NCBI GenBank assembly: GCA_950295325.1
Contig: OX485809.1
Coordinates: forward strand, 34,596,001 to 34,660,000
Source: Polytrichum commune
Lineage: Eukaryota; Streptophyta; Polytrichopsida; Polytrichales; Polytrichaceae
DNA: 64,000 nt
Reading direction: 5' to 3'
Shown here: one piece after another, positions 24,188-36,222 of the stretch
Numbering within the stretch: the stretch's first letter is position 1
Layout of the letters: every line of letters starts with the position of its first letter
Translations under genes and position numbers: made by a program
Notes under the pieces: model-generated
Databases searched by the model: none
Seen by the model: the letters and a program-made list of their open reading frames with translations, nothing else
What the model was told of the DNA's origin: nothing

Positions 24188-24442
24188 AGGTACACGGTGC
24201 TGAGATTGTCCACTTTAAGCGTCCACGTGCTAAAGTGTGGCGAAACTAATAAGGGATTCCATTGCACCGAAGTAAGTTTAACTTAGATTTCGTTTGCGAA
24301 GAGTTATATGGGTTGGAAGTTTTATTGGTAGATGATTTTAAGATGACGTGGGAGCCTAATGTTAAGATGGTGGTTATTCTGAAAATCAAATATGTACGTA
24401 TTTTGCAAGATTCGAAGGTGTTGATTTTAGCATCATCTACCT
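24188..24442. mobile_element. Possible second MITE abutting the family A copy
   Basis: 255-bp stretch starting AGGTACACGGTGCTGAGAT directly after the TA at 24186-24187 and ending with the complement of AGGTAGATGATGCTAAAAT, followed by TA. The interior does not match family A. It could be an unrelated mariner-like MITE that used the same TA target. Confidence 0.45.
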
Positions 24443-24444
24443 TA

Positions 24445-26354
24445 GGATGGAGAGGGATGAGAACATTGGAGAAACGTTTCATAGTCCATAGTTTGTTATT
24501 GTATATGCATGTGATGTACTTGAGTGGTACCTTGATTGAGAGATTGACTGCTTGATTGATGGATGGATTATTAAAAATTGATGACTAACCATACTTTTCT
24601 ATACTTAACATGTGAGCATATGGTGATTGGAGTCAAAACAACTCCAAAGGAAGAAGTGGGTTAGACATTCATGAATGAATTATGCACAAAGGCTAGTCAA
24701 CCCAATAACAAATTGTGCACAAGGGCTAGACAACCCATGATCAAACTATGCACAAGACTTCGACATCTCCTGATGGAAGATCATTGCGTTGGAGTTAGAC
24801 ATCTCCAACTAGAAAATATAAATTGGAGTTAAACAATATGAGCAGATGAGTATTCATTGGAGCTAGACAACTCTCAACTAGATACTTCCAACTCGAGGGA
24901 TGTGATTGAGCCAAAAGCTGGAAGATGGTTCTAGAACTGAAGGTATAGGTGTGAATAGAAGATTTTACTACATTGGAAATATAAATAAAAACAATGCTTT
25001 TGGGATAAGCATAAGCTCGGGGGAGAAGAGAGGATCTTCTGTCTTTCACCTATTGGTAGGTGGTTAGAGCTCACAATCAATCACAACATTGTTGTTAATT
25101 TATAAAACTTCTGCAATGTACATCATTTGAAAGCTCACAATACTAATGTATCATGTGCATTTATGATTGTATTATTTTGTGTTAAAGAGGAGCATGACAT
25201 GGTTAAAAACCCAATTCAATCTACTGGGATTTAATTGGAATAGATTAACAACAAACATGTGAGGGGCATGTTCTTTATCACAATCCCCATGATAGGTCAA
25301 CTAAAATCTAGACTTAAGCACCAATGGTCCGGACTCCACCCTTCTGACCTTAGGGTTCTTGAAAAATACAAAGTTCCATGTACATGGACTAAATTAACCA
25401 AACATAGCTATGTGGGATCTAAGTGAATCTTCACTCTTACGATCAAGCATGGGGGGGGGAGCCATAGACAAGAAGAGCCAATGAGGAGTAAAAGGAAATC
25501 ATCTACATTGTTCATTGGCAAATCTATCAGTTTTTATTGTGGGCTACACTAAAAACATTGGGGATATTACTATAGATGCTTATTTTATTTCAACCCATAA
25601 TTTATAATAGTGGATGTATACATTGTAGATTGTGGTATTTCTATGGATGGTAAGAGTGTGCATTTGAGAAACTTCCAACAAAGTGAGATCCATTCATATC
25701 CATCCTATTTGAGGGGTTCCAAATTCAAGATTTCAACATTTAAATTATTTACAAAAATGAATTCAACAAATTAAAAAATCATTATTTACCCCATAAAATA
25801 TTTTATAAATATGAAACTTTATTATAAATATTTCAAAAAAAAATGAAATAATAAAGTTTTGCATGGAAACCGCCCAGGTAGGATGAGTATGTGGAGAGAT
25901 TGATGCAAAAACAAAGCCGTCAAGTAGTAAAAGGTTCCATGATGTTTCAATGTGTGAGGGTGTATGTTCTGAGCCAGACTATATTGCAATAAAAGGCAAG
26001 TCACAATATAAATGGCCACGGTATTTACCGTAAATGGTGTAGTCCATCTAAGGGGCATGGGTGTTGGCTCAACCTTTGCAATAGCTCATGGAGGGTTGGT
26101 TTGTATCTGCAATAGAACTCCCTGCTATAAACCTTATAGTGTCCATGTTATAATAGGAATACTCAAATCCCATGTTGCAAATTCCCTAAATGCCTAGCAA
26201 TCTAAGGAAACCGGGTTTACACCTTTAATTGCCAAGACCATGGCTAGGGTGAACCAAAGCCATTCCTTGAAGACAAGGGTTTAGGCATCCAACAAGGAAC
26301 GAGTGTATGGGTTGGTTCACCCAACTCCTAAGACCATCATGTGCCATAAGAACA
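24445..26354. other. Unassigned intergenic DNA
   Basis: AT-rich, with a G9 run at 25451-25459 and repeated short phrases such as GGAGTTAGACA near 24650-24860. No gene is supported. Confidence 0.4.
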
Positions 26355-26362
26355 CAGTGGGT

Positions 26363-27246
26363 CAATGAATAGGGAGAACCGACTACTAAGTACAGATGAA
26401 CCGGTTGAGTTTAAAGAATAACTAGTTGAGGTTTAAAACTTTTGGAAAATTACCCATCATTTTAGAGGAATTTGTGGAGTATACACTAAATTAATAAAGA
26501 ATTTGAAAGACTACAACATGTAACCAATTGGAGTTGGAAACACTAAGGTAGATGAATCTAATTCAATTAGCTTTCTTAATTGGACACATATATTTGGATG
26601 CTAATTGGTGGCATAGTTGTTTGAATTCGGTGGGTGAGTCATACATGGTTATTTAGCTGCCGCTTTGATGATATTTGGGTTAGTCACTTTCGCAAAAGTT
26701 GAACTACACCCACCATCCTCCTTAATGAGTGCTATCCACCAAGTTATGACATGCTTGATTTTATTTTTTTGCCAGAGGCGGGCAAATTAGGAGGCGGCAT
26801 GTGCCTATGAGGTGCAAACCAACTTGTATTGTGGGTATTCTATAATGAAAAAACAATTCGGCAACATTTTATCTTACATGTGACCACTCTAGAGACATGA
26901 CAACCAATTATTGGCATTTAACTTGATTTTGATTGACAAATGACCCATGTAGAATTTGCTAACAATGTTGTCCACTTACCCATTGTACGATAAAAGAGTT
27001 CCTCCCCTATAACACCACATTTGGGAAGTAGAGAATCTTTTATTCCGGAGCCCAAATCAACACCTTCTTCGACTCCGGTTTTAGCAATTTCAAATACTTT
27101 GGTCTTGATTTGCAATTGCTAACATACTCTAGCTTCTAATGCTCAAATTCGTCAATTGGATAGTTCCACAGAGCTGGAGGTGTCCACATTAGCCTCATCT
27201 ACCTTAGATCTTGACCAATTATGCCCAAAAATCTCCCGGGATATTG
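26363..27246. mobile_element. hAT-like MITE (family D) split by a family A MITE
   Basis: Left end CAATGAATAGGGAGAACC and right end complementary to CAATATCCCGGGAGATTT. These match the family D ends CARTGATCGGGGAGA seen at 43789-44014. The flanking 8-bp sequences (CAGTGGGT and TATTGAGT) agree at only 5 of 8 positions, as in an old hAT insertion. The element is interrupted at 26546-27204; removing that insert plus one TA restores a sequence collinear with the uninterrupted family D copy. Confidence 0.75.
26546..27204 (+). mobile_element. Mariner/Stowaway-like MITE, family A, long variant
   Basis: 659-bp insert in a family D MITE. Ends are AGGTAGATGAATCTAATTC and its inverted counterpart, flanked by TA at 26544-26545 and 27205-27206. 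The landmark ACACATATATTTGGATGCT is near the left end. It is about 300 bp longer than other family A copies, so it may carry a further insertion I cannot delimit. Confidence 0.75.
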
Positions 27247-27249
27247 TAT

Positions 27250-29598
27250 TGAGTCTTTTATGTGATAGACTTATCTTTAGAGTCACCTTGTTTTAAAAAA
27301 GAATTTGACCTTCAAAGTAGGTTTTGGGGGTGTAAATGAGTTTATCATGAAATTTCACTTCTTTGAGAACCAACCCTTGAATACGTTCATGATACTATCA
27401 ACAATACATTTAAAAAGAACTTTCGCATACTCGTGTTTTGAAGATGTTGTGCGGCGTGGTTGCGTAGTGTGTCACCTTTGATGTGGAGTCAAAGGTTTTG
27501 TGTCTTTGTGACCAACTTAAACCATATTTCAATTTTACCGATGACCCACTCAAGTTCCATCATGAATGCATGTTCTCCTTTCTTGATATGGCCATTCTGC
27601 ATTTTTTCCTCCTAAGTCTTGTTGATCATGCCTCTGTTGGACATTTTCTATTGCGGGGTCTCATTTGGTAATGATGGCTACAAGTGCAAGTCTTTTGGTG
27701 CGTTGACTATTGGGGTTGTTGATACCGGTTTGGGAATAGTTGCGAGGAGGAATGATGTTGAATTTGTGGTCAAGGTCGTGGTTGTGAGTGGCCCGATGTA
27801 TAAACATTGGTATGCTATTGGTTGTGAAACTTCGTTTAGTGGGGATTGATGTTAGGTATGATGGGCCTTCCGGGAGGGTTTCGGTAGTCTAATGCAGGTA
27901 TGTAGGGATGGGGGTTGTCCAATAAGTTTTGGTTGAGGTTGTATTGAGTAGAGAAGTCCCTAGTGTTTGAGGTGATGGGAAGGCCGGGAGTGGCAAGTGC
28001 ACATCGCTATCCTAATCCTTGGTGATTGGTAGGCTTGATGATGGTGCTTTGGTTGTTGAGTTTGTTGATATTTGTACTGATTGAGGGTGGTGGTGTGTGG
28101 GTGGAAGTAGTGGCGATCCATATTAGCTAGATGGTGGCTTTGGTGCCAGGTTGGGATTAAGGTTGTCTGTGTGTTATGTTTGCGCCAATTTACTAGTTTT
28201 TGTTTGGTTGTCTTTAGTTTTGGGGGGTGCCTTGCTATGTTGTGAAGTGGTTTACAGGTGTGGGGTGGAGAATGGTGTTTTGACAAGGTGTGATGGATTT
28301 TTATGTAGTTGTTGTGATTGTTTTTTTTGAGATGTAAGATTTTGTTGTTGTATATGGGTTGGTGTTGCTAATCTTGGTGGTGAGTTGTCTAGGTTGAGGT
28401 TATAAGGGGTGGGATTCTTTTTGGAGTTTGATGTGCGACCACTTTGATGATTTGGATATGTTCTTGAGTGAGGGTTAGGTCTAGAAGCGGTTGTGGGCAA
28501 TGTACCTCGTAGCGAGTGTGAGGAGTATTGTTGAATAGCTCCGGGAGCTTCTTAACGGTTTGAGAGGAAGCAAATCGGTTTAGATTCTTGTTGATGGTTG
28601 GTAGTGGAGATTTTGTCGAGATTATGGGATTGGCACTTGGTGGCATGGAGATTGGTGGTATGGAGATTGGTGATGCAGTTTGGTGCAACGGCTTTGGAGA
28701 AGGTTTTGCTTGTGGCAACATTAAGATCAGGAAGAAGACATGTAAATGTGGTTTGTATATTGATGAATTCCAAACAAATAGTGTGTAATGACATCGATGT
28801 TAGATATAGGATAGAAAACATATTTGTGTTAGTATGGTGAGGGTTAAACAAACCTTATTGTGGTGTAGAAAAGTGGATTTGCAACCATAGCATCATAGAT
28901 CAAGAGTCAACAGATCAAGACTTCTTCTTCTTCTTCTTCTTCTTATTCTATAGACCACCTAACCTACTAGTGTTACCACCCCATGCCTTGCAACCAACCC
29001 ACCAAAAGGGTGGCACTACTCCCTACCCTGCATCATGGATAACCATGATCACCTTAAGGGTAACATGCTCACATTCACATTAGTGCAAGAACATTGATAT
29101 TTAAAAAATAAAATGAAACCCTGATGGTCCTTTTTGTTTCCTTTTCATAGAAAATTCATAAACTCCATTAAAAACATTAAGATTACATTGGAAAAAAAAT
29201 GTCATATTATGAAAGGTTGAGTTTTGCATCAATAGATCACTCATTATTTTCAATTGGAAAAATTGTTGTTGAGGATGTGAAGTACACTTAAATTTTATTG
29301 TCCTATTTGTGTGGGCCACAATAATTCTCTACAACCCCCATTAAGATGCAACATATGCCAAATCTCTAGTTTTGATTTTCTAAGAGTCACATTGATTCTT
29401 TTTGCACGGATTGATATGGGTGGAAATTTTTATTTTTGACCTTAAACCGATACTCAAGGTGTTGGTCGGAAGTCTTCATGAAGACTTAGGGGTTTAGATC
29501 TAAGGATTAGGCCCATATTATTTCATCCTGACTAGATAATTAGGGTGGCTTATTTGAAGTATTTCCACATTGATTTCCACCCACATTAATAGGATAAT
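27250..29598. other. Gene-poor region with strong G/T strand bias
   Basis: From about 27660 to 28850 the + strand is strikingly rich in G and T and poor in C, so minus-strand frames read as Pro/Thr/His-rich peptides. No family was recognised in any frame. A (TTC)n microsatellite lies at 28920-28944. The flanks are ordinary AT-rich DNA. Confidence 0.5.
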
Positions 29599-29599
29599 T

Positions 29600-29960
29600 T
29601 AAGGTGCTTGATCCAACTCTCACTAAGATAAATTGACTAATTTGGTCACTTATTCTCATTGGACACCTATATTTGAGTGTTGTGGTTAGGTTTGGATTTG
29701 AGAACATATACCAAACAAACATGTGTTGAAAAGAGATTGGACGATGTGCTGGAAATTTGTTTCCTATTCTAGGCTCAACTATTACACAACTTGGGGGAAG
29801 GCATATGACCATTTATGAAGGAGAATAATATCTAAATTTGAGATGAATAACATGTTCGTATGTCATTACATTAGAAAATGGCTTTGGCATTTCAAATTGA
29901 TTTGGATTTTCTAAGCATCGTGTCCTAATCGTGTGTTTAGCCCTTGAAAGACATAGGGTC
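29600..29960 (+). mobile_element. Family A MITE, degraded
   Basis: Recognised by ATTGGACACCTATATTTGAG followed by TGTTGTGGTTAGG and by CATTTATGAAGGAG further on. The start next to TTTAAGGTGCTTGATCC resembles the family TIR. No clean right end is seen. Confidence 0.6.
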
Positions 29961-30296
29961 TCGATACACGGCCAAACACACAATTTATACGGGCCCCATC
30001 AAGGTCAAAATTCATATGTTAAATATTTATGGGTTTAAAACCTTAATGTATATATATTCTCTTATGTCAACGAGAAAAGTAAAATATATTCATGCTTGAA
30101 ATTGGCGATCAAAATACAACATATGTATTTGCATCCAAGGGCACCCATGCCATGTATTTGAACTTAAATCCTCAATAATATCAAAGTATCAACCAACTTG
30201 AAAAAAGCACGTGAAGAACAAGTTAGGTTAAGATAAGGTTTGACATGATTAGATAAATTTGAATGTATTTAGCTTTAATACGTTGTTTCGTGCATG

Positions 30297-31212
30297 GAGA
30301 GGCCCAGTCCAGGGCCCCGGGCTAGATCACATTTGCCCAAGGCTAGGCCCCACCCTGGGCACGCCTCCTTCACTGCCCGGATGAAGCCCATGCTCCTGCC
30401 CGCTCCGCCTAATTTTGAAAAATAAAATTGCCCTTGCATTCTTGAAGGTCATTTGTCCATATAACCCATGTTGAATGCACTTCATTTTCAAAGTACAAAA
30501 TCCAATATATTTATATATTCATTTCCATTGAGTAAAGAAGCAATTGATTGGGATTTCATTTTCGAAGTGAAACAATCAATACAACATGTAATTAACTTGG
30601 AAGTCAAAAAAATTACAAAACCCTCGTTAGCATTGAGGTTATATTTTTTGTGATTTACCATTGAAAGGGTCTTTGTCATTCTAATTAAATGTGATTGTAT
30701 GTAATTAAGTCTATTGAATCCTAATTAAGCCCAATTAAATTAGAAAGTATGCTTACTAGATTAATTAAGCCTAATTAATTATAAGATGCACCTACTGGAA
30801 TTAATCAAGATTAATTCATATATGAGAAATGATATGCTTAATTACACTTGTTTAGAATGACAAAGACCTTTTCAATGGTAAGTCACAAAAATTATAACCT
30901 CAACACTAATGAGGGTTTTGTAATATTTTTGACTTCTAGGTTGATTACATGCTTTATTGATGGTTTCACTTCGAATATGAAATCCCAATCAATTGCTTAA
31001 TTACTCAATGAAAGTGAACATATATATTGGATTTTGGACCTTGAAGATGAAGTGCACTCAATATGGGTTATATGGACAAGTGGCCTTCAAGAACGCAAGG
31101 ACAATTTTTTTTCGAAGTTGGGGCGGAGCGGGCAGGGAGCAAGGAGGCGTGCCCAGGTCGGGGCCCAACCCTAGGCAGATGTGATCTAGCATGGGGCCAA
31201 TCTAGGCCTCTC
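30297..31212. mobile_element. Foldback element with GC-rich ends
   Basis: 916-bp near-palindrome. Outer GC-rich parts begin GAGAGGCCCAG and end with the complement, each about 100 bp and about 60% GC. They are followed by AT-rich arms that pair over roughly 300 bp, for example AATTGATTGGGATTTCAT with its complement near 30990. The loop is at about 30700-30850. I found no convincing target-site duplication, so the superfamily is unknown. Confidence 0.75.
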
Positions 31213-31894
31213 GGATGTTTAATGGTTAAGGTCATGAGATAAGTGGACACAAAGCTAAAAGTGCATGTTCCATTCTCACTTACCTTATCACTTCACTGCG
31301 CCTTTGAGGATTTGATGTGTTATTTAAACATTGGGATTTCATACAATTTGGAAGTGGCTTGGTAGTCTTGGGTATATTCTTAGTTGAGAAAGTTGGTTTG
31401 CCTCACTTAGCACCCTGCCACCCTTATTTATCTCAAATGAAATTTAATAGGTGAGGTTCAATGGTTCATGAACTCGTTGAAACGGTTCTAGTCATTCTAT
31501 TCACAAAGTCGACGTAGGTTCACAAAGCACAAGAGGGGTTGGTTCTTAGGATGCAAGGGGGTCGGTACCTATAATGAAAGGTGATGGTTTTGCAAGCAAA
31601 TTGGGTGGGATCATGGAGGTGGCCATTTGGCTTTGCGCATCATTATTAGTTGGGCTTTGATCTTGCTTGGGACTAGTACTGAACTATGTTGTGTTGGTTT
31701 TAGGCAATGAAAATGGGGGTTCCTCATCATATGCAAGGTTGTCATACACATGGCCTATGTTTTGCTTTAAGGAAGCTAGTGGTTTTGCTTTTGAATATTC
31801 ATCAAATATTCCATTGAGGTTAAAACATTTTTTCTTTTTGTTTACCTATATTTATCCCAAAGGTTAATATGATTTTTTTATATCAACCACATGG

Positions 31895-31970
<76 letters not shown>

Positions 31971-32073
31971 GTGCGCATGCATGTGTGCATGCGCAATAGC
32001 TTAAAGTGTTGGTTTAAGCACCCTCTACCTCACCTACTCTCCCACAACTCGGGATGAGGAGAAGTTCATTGCT
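31213..32073. other. Spacer with dinucleotide microsatellite
   Basis: No gene supported. Contains (TA)n at about 31895-31928 running directly into (GT)n to about 31968, then GT/GC-alternating sequence. Confidence 0.6.
31895..31968. repeat. Compound (TA)n(GT)n microsatellite
   Basis: About 17 TA units followed by about 19 GT/GTAT units. The alternating purine-pyrimidine tract continues to about 31992. Confidence 0.95.
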
Positions 32074-32275
32074 TATCCCAATTAGTGCGTGTTATTATTC
32101 GGAGTTATGCGGTGTTATGACTATGTAATGAGAATTTAATATCTTACCAAGGAAAGTCATTCATGTTCTATAATATCCGAACAACCTATTGAACCTTTGT
32201 TAGTAAAATTGAACTCCTAAGTAAGATGTTATTGCACTGCGTAACTCCAAATAGTAACACGCACTAATTGAGATA
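32074..32275. mobile_element. Small unclassified MITE / hairpin
   Basis: 202-bp segment whose first ~50 bases (TATCCCAATTAGTGCGTGTT and following, with GGAGTTATGCG) are repeated inverted at the right end. The interior is short and AT-rich. No clear target duplication. Confidence 0.7.
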
Positions 32276-33555
32276 GGTAGTGTAGTACAAACTTTGGACC
32301 CAATGTTGTGCCGGCATGCATTATATCTAATACAATCTAAGATGGTCATCTGTTATGTTGTGTAGTCAGTCTTAATCGGTTTTTGGTGTCTTACCTGCAT
32401 ACCACTTCATACTAAATTTTAAGGTTGACATGTATACATCCCTACAACTATGGTAGATACATGGGCAGGTATGTAGGTGGGAAGGTGAGTGAGTATGTAG
32501 GCAGGAAGCTAACAAAATATGATATTTGTAGACGATTTGACATGAAAAAAAAATTTGATCCCATTTGTAGAGGTTTGTAATGTCCATGTGAACTCATCCA
32601 TTATCGATGAAAGGGCTATGATGAAAAACGGATTCCCAATAAGCTGATGGTCAATTCATTCCCTCTAGCAGATGGCATTAAGGGACTACATCATCTAATG
32701 ATCGATATCTTAGATGCAAATTGTGAAGAGTGGAATTGCTCAGAAATATCAATCATGGGCTATAGATTCGTCGATCGCTGTTCCCCCTTCCCAGTAGACG
32801 AGTAGTTTGCATAGACACCTTGAAGAAGTAAAATGTAAAAATCATAGAATAGAGTAGGAAATCATAACTAGGAAATAATATTCGCAAATAAACCGGAAAA
32901 AAAATGTTCAAAAGATGGGGGCACAGGTGTACATGATGCCATGGTTCTTGAGCTTTGCCACCTTTCGAAATTGGTCATGCACCTTGGAATATACACACTG
33001 GTTCTAATGTAGCTAGACGCCTGACATAAAGACACACTGTATGCCATGTAAAGGGCATCTTGACAAAAGTTGTCCCCATACAAGGCGTCGTCATAAGACA
33101 ATTATGGCTTTCTTAGTTTGCTAGTATATGTCCATTTTAAAGCATAATGCCCTCATTTTGGAGGGGAGGGCACTTTGCCAATGCGGAATGCTTGATCGTA
33201 CAGTTCCTTCCTCATAATGCCCTTTGTACAGGACCTAACGCCCTCCATGTAAGAAGAATACATGTGTTTTATGCAGTGTAATATACTTCAGTTGTTATGG
33301 GATTTTCAGCCAGTATTCTCAGGGCAGGAATAGTAGAATTTCACATATGAGTGTACCTCTCATCCATCCGACGTAAAGGCCTTGACCCTGTGTAATTTGG
33401 TAGCCAATTCATTTCATATGCTTAGGACTAGACTAATTGGGGGGTCTTTAAAAATTGACTTTGTTGTCAAATGAACCAATTCTAGCAATATCTAGGATGC
33501 ATACTTATGTAAGGCTTTCATGTTGGATGAATGAGAGGCACGCTCGTATGCAGTA
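32276..33555. other. Unassigned intergenic DNA
   Basis: No gene or delimited repeat supported. Confidence 0.4.
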
Positions 33556-33559
33556 AGGC

Positions 33560-33845
33560 ATGTGGTATCATTTGGTTCATTCTTGATGTTTCTCCAATTC
33601 CTTCCATAAAGATTTACACAACGAAACTTGTGTTGGATTATCAAATCTACGATGAAGCATTAATAACATCTAGTTGAAAAGGGGGAGCCTCCCTTGATTT
33701 AGTTATGGTTAACATAAGTGCATGTTTGTTGATTCCTTAACATAATACATAGGTTCCTCCCAGTTGTGTTCACTAGTGAGTGTGGAATAGTTAATCAAAT
33801 ATGAAGACATAGTCCAATCTCTTTGAAACATCATGGAGTTGGCTT
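33560..33845 (+). mobile_element. Family B MITE fragment
   Basis: Matches internal parts of the family B MITEs at 43533 and 44677, for example CACAACGAAACTTGTGTTG, ATAAGTGCATGTTTGTTGAT and ATAGTCCAATCTCTTT. Both ends are eroded. Confidence 0.6.
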
Positions 33846-36180
33846 GTATATTTTAGTTAATTAGTAGGGGGGCTCAGCAATGAAACGAAAAAACAAACAG
33901 CCAAAAATGACACATCCTCACAAGCATAGTAAGTGCACTTTATTTCCAAAATAAATACCCCAAATGCAATGTGGTTGCACGAGCCAACTTCATGCTCCAA
34001 TCACGCCAATGTTTTTGTCTAGTTCCAACCATGAAATTGATGGGGTTTATGTTGAGAAATAGATGCTCACCCACCATGTTTCACACTATTATAGTTGGAG
34101 ATGCTGATGAATGATGCCAAAGGTGGCCAATGTGATCAACCCCTCGAGATGGGCATATGGCTTGGGCTTCCACGGCCTGGGTGTCCCTCGAAGGACCTAG
34201 GCCATAACAATAAAAATTGAGCACAACAATAAGAAGAAAAAAAATTGGTTTCAATATTGTAGGGTAGTACACAAGCATTGTGTTTATTGCATTGGGGTAA
34301 AATGCAAGCTACACCTTAATTGCATTATGCAATCTATGCAGTGACTTACCATGGTTGAAACCATTTTGTTGATGTGTTGTACAATCGCTAGCCCAACTGC
34401 CATACCTCCTCAACTACTAAAAATGGTTGCACGATTGTAGAGTTGGGCCATGTGCCCAACCCTTCATAGCCGAATGTAGCCATTGTCATAATGTCGACAA
34501 TTTGGAAGAAAAATAACTTGGTCACACATAGGTACATATACCTTCCTCTCCGACGTTGCCTTCCTTGCATTCTTGCCCCTCATATTATCTAGGCCATGGA
34601 ACTTAATTGCAGGGTTTGTGTTGGATCCTTTGGAAACGAACTCACCTCGGTTGCCATAACGGCCTTTTCGCTCCCCCCCCCCCCCAAGGTCTTTCCCATG
34701 GTAATATGGTTAATTACAACCAGGTTGTTTTGATAATAGAATGACAAAATCATGTATGTATGATGAAGGGCTCCTTGGGCATTGCTATGATCATGGTGGG
34801 TGGGTAGGTGGGTGTAGGATGAGGGGGGGGGGGGGGGGGATGAAATAGTTTGAGTCACGTGAGAAGGTTCATTTTTAGGGTTTCTACTTTCATGTTGGTG
34901 AAGTGTTGTAGAGATTCATTGCAAGCATAACACTATGGATGGCAAATGTCCACAACATCAACAAAGCTTTGATTGCATTTTGCAACCTCTCCCATTCAAT
35001 ATGTCCAAGCATTAATAGCTATGGGATATCCCAAGCTTTGCGATCTCTTGAGAAGTGTATTGTTTGGAAAGCGCATAACAAAACCATGAGTACAACAAGG
35101 CATAGAGTGGCAACTAAATTTTTTGGTTGTGAAGTACGGCGACGAGGCATGGTGGAGGTGACTTTAATAGGGAATTTTAGTTCAAGTGAATGTTGCAAAC
35201 TTGTTTGCAAATGTATTCACCTTCTGTTGAATTCTCCTAATGAGGTGCAGTTGTTTAAGGTTGCTTTATGTGAATTGAAATCATTGTTCTCAAACACAAT
35301 TTTCAATACTAAATTCACCTTTGCCCATGGAAATTGCACTTGTGGTTGTTCATTCATGGAGTCATTCACATATATTACCCAATTGAGCTTTAGTTCATTA
35401 GGCTTACTTAATTTTATTTGCAAATATGTTCATACACCATAGTCATTACCAAATTCTCCTCTCCCCATCAAAAACACAAGGTCTGAACTAAACATTGCGC
35501 ATCTTTGTTGGATTCAATTGGCATGTGGTTTCCAATATTGTTATTTAGAATTTAGGCTAAACAATTCTAAATTAATTTCTTGTTGCTCTTTCATCCACAT
35601 CATAACAAGGTCGTAATACTTTTGGAAAAAACCTCAACCCTATAACAATGTGTTGTTGTATTGTTCATGTTTGAAGCATTGCAAACTTCAATCTTGTTAA
35701 AAACCTCCCGCAATATTTGGAGTCCTGCAATCCACTGCCCTTTTTGAAAACATTATTGCTAGGGTTATAGTGCCGCTTGTGGTGGTTACATGTCATCCCA
35801 ATCCACAAGCCATGGCTAAAATTGATTATTCCAAAAAGTCCCGAACCACGCTTCACCAAGAAAGGTTGGTGCGCTTCTATTTTAACATGGGCATTTCAAC
35901 ATGTATCTACAACAAGCTTCAAGAGGATCTTGTAAACACTAAGGTGGAGTCCGTCATTGCCTAGAAAGAGCGGCCCGATTCGTTGTGAACATGTTGTGAG
36001 AAGAAGTGCTCAAGCAAGTTGAGATTAAGCGAGCATCATTGGAGATGATGTAAGCAAGGTCCTTGGGTTCATGGTTATGAAAGAAAGGGTGAGGGATTGC
36101 CTATCTTCCCCAATGTGAAAACCATTGCATTGTCCATGGCAAAAACACAAAAGATAGAGAATGGGGAGGTGTTGCCCATT
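33846..36180. other. Gene-poor region with a 167-codon open frame
   Basis: A + frame at 34939-35442 is open for 167 codons from an ATG, with no motif I recognise. Other stretches, such as + 35770-35964, are open for 60 or more codons. They might be upstream remains of the decayed gene at 36223-37571, or chance. A C13 run (34673-34685) and a G17 run (34823-34839) lie here about 140 bp apart. Confidence 0.35.
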
Positions 36181-36222
36181 TGTAATTAGAATGTCATAGA
36201 TACGGAGCAAAATTTGTCCAAA

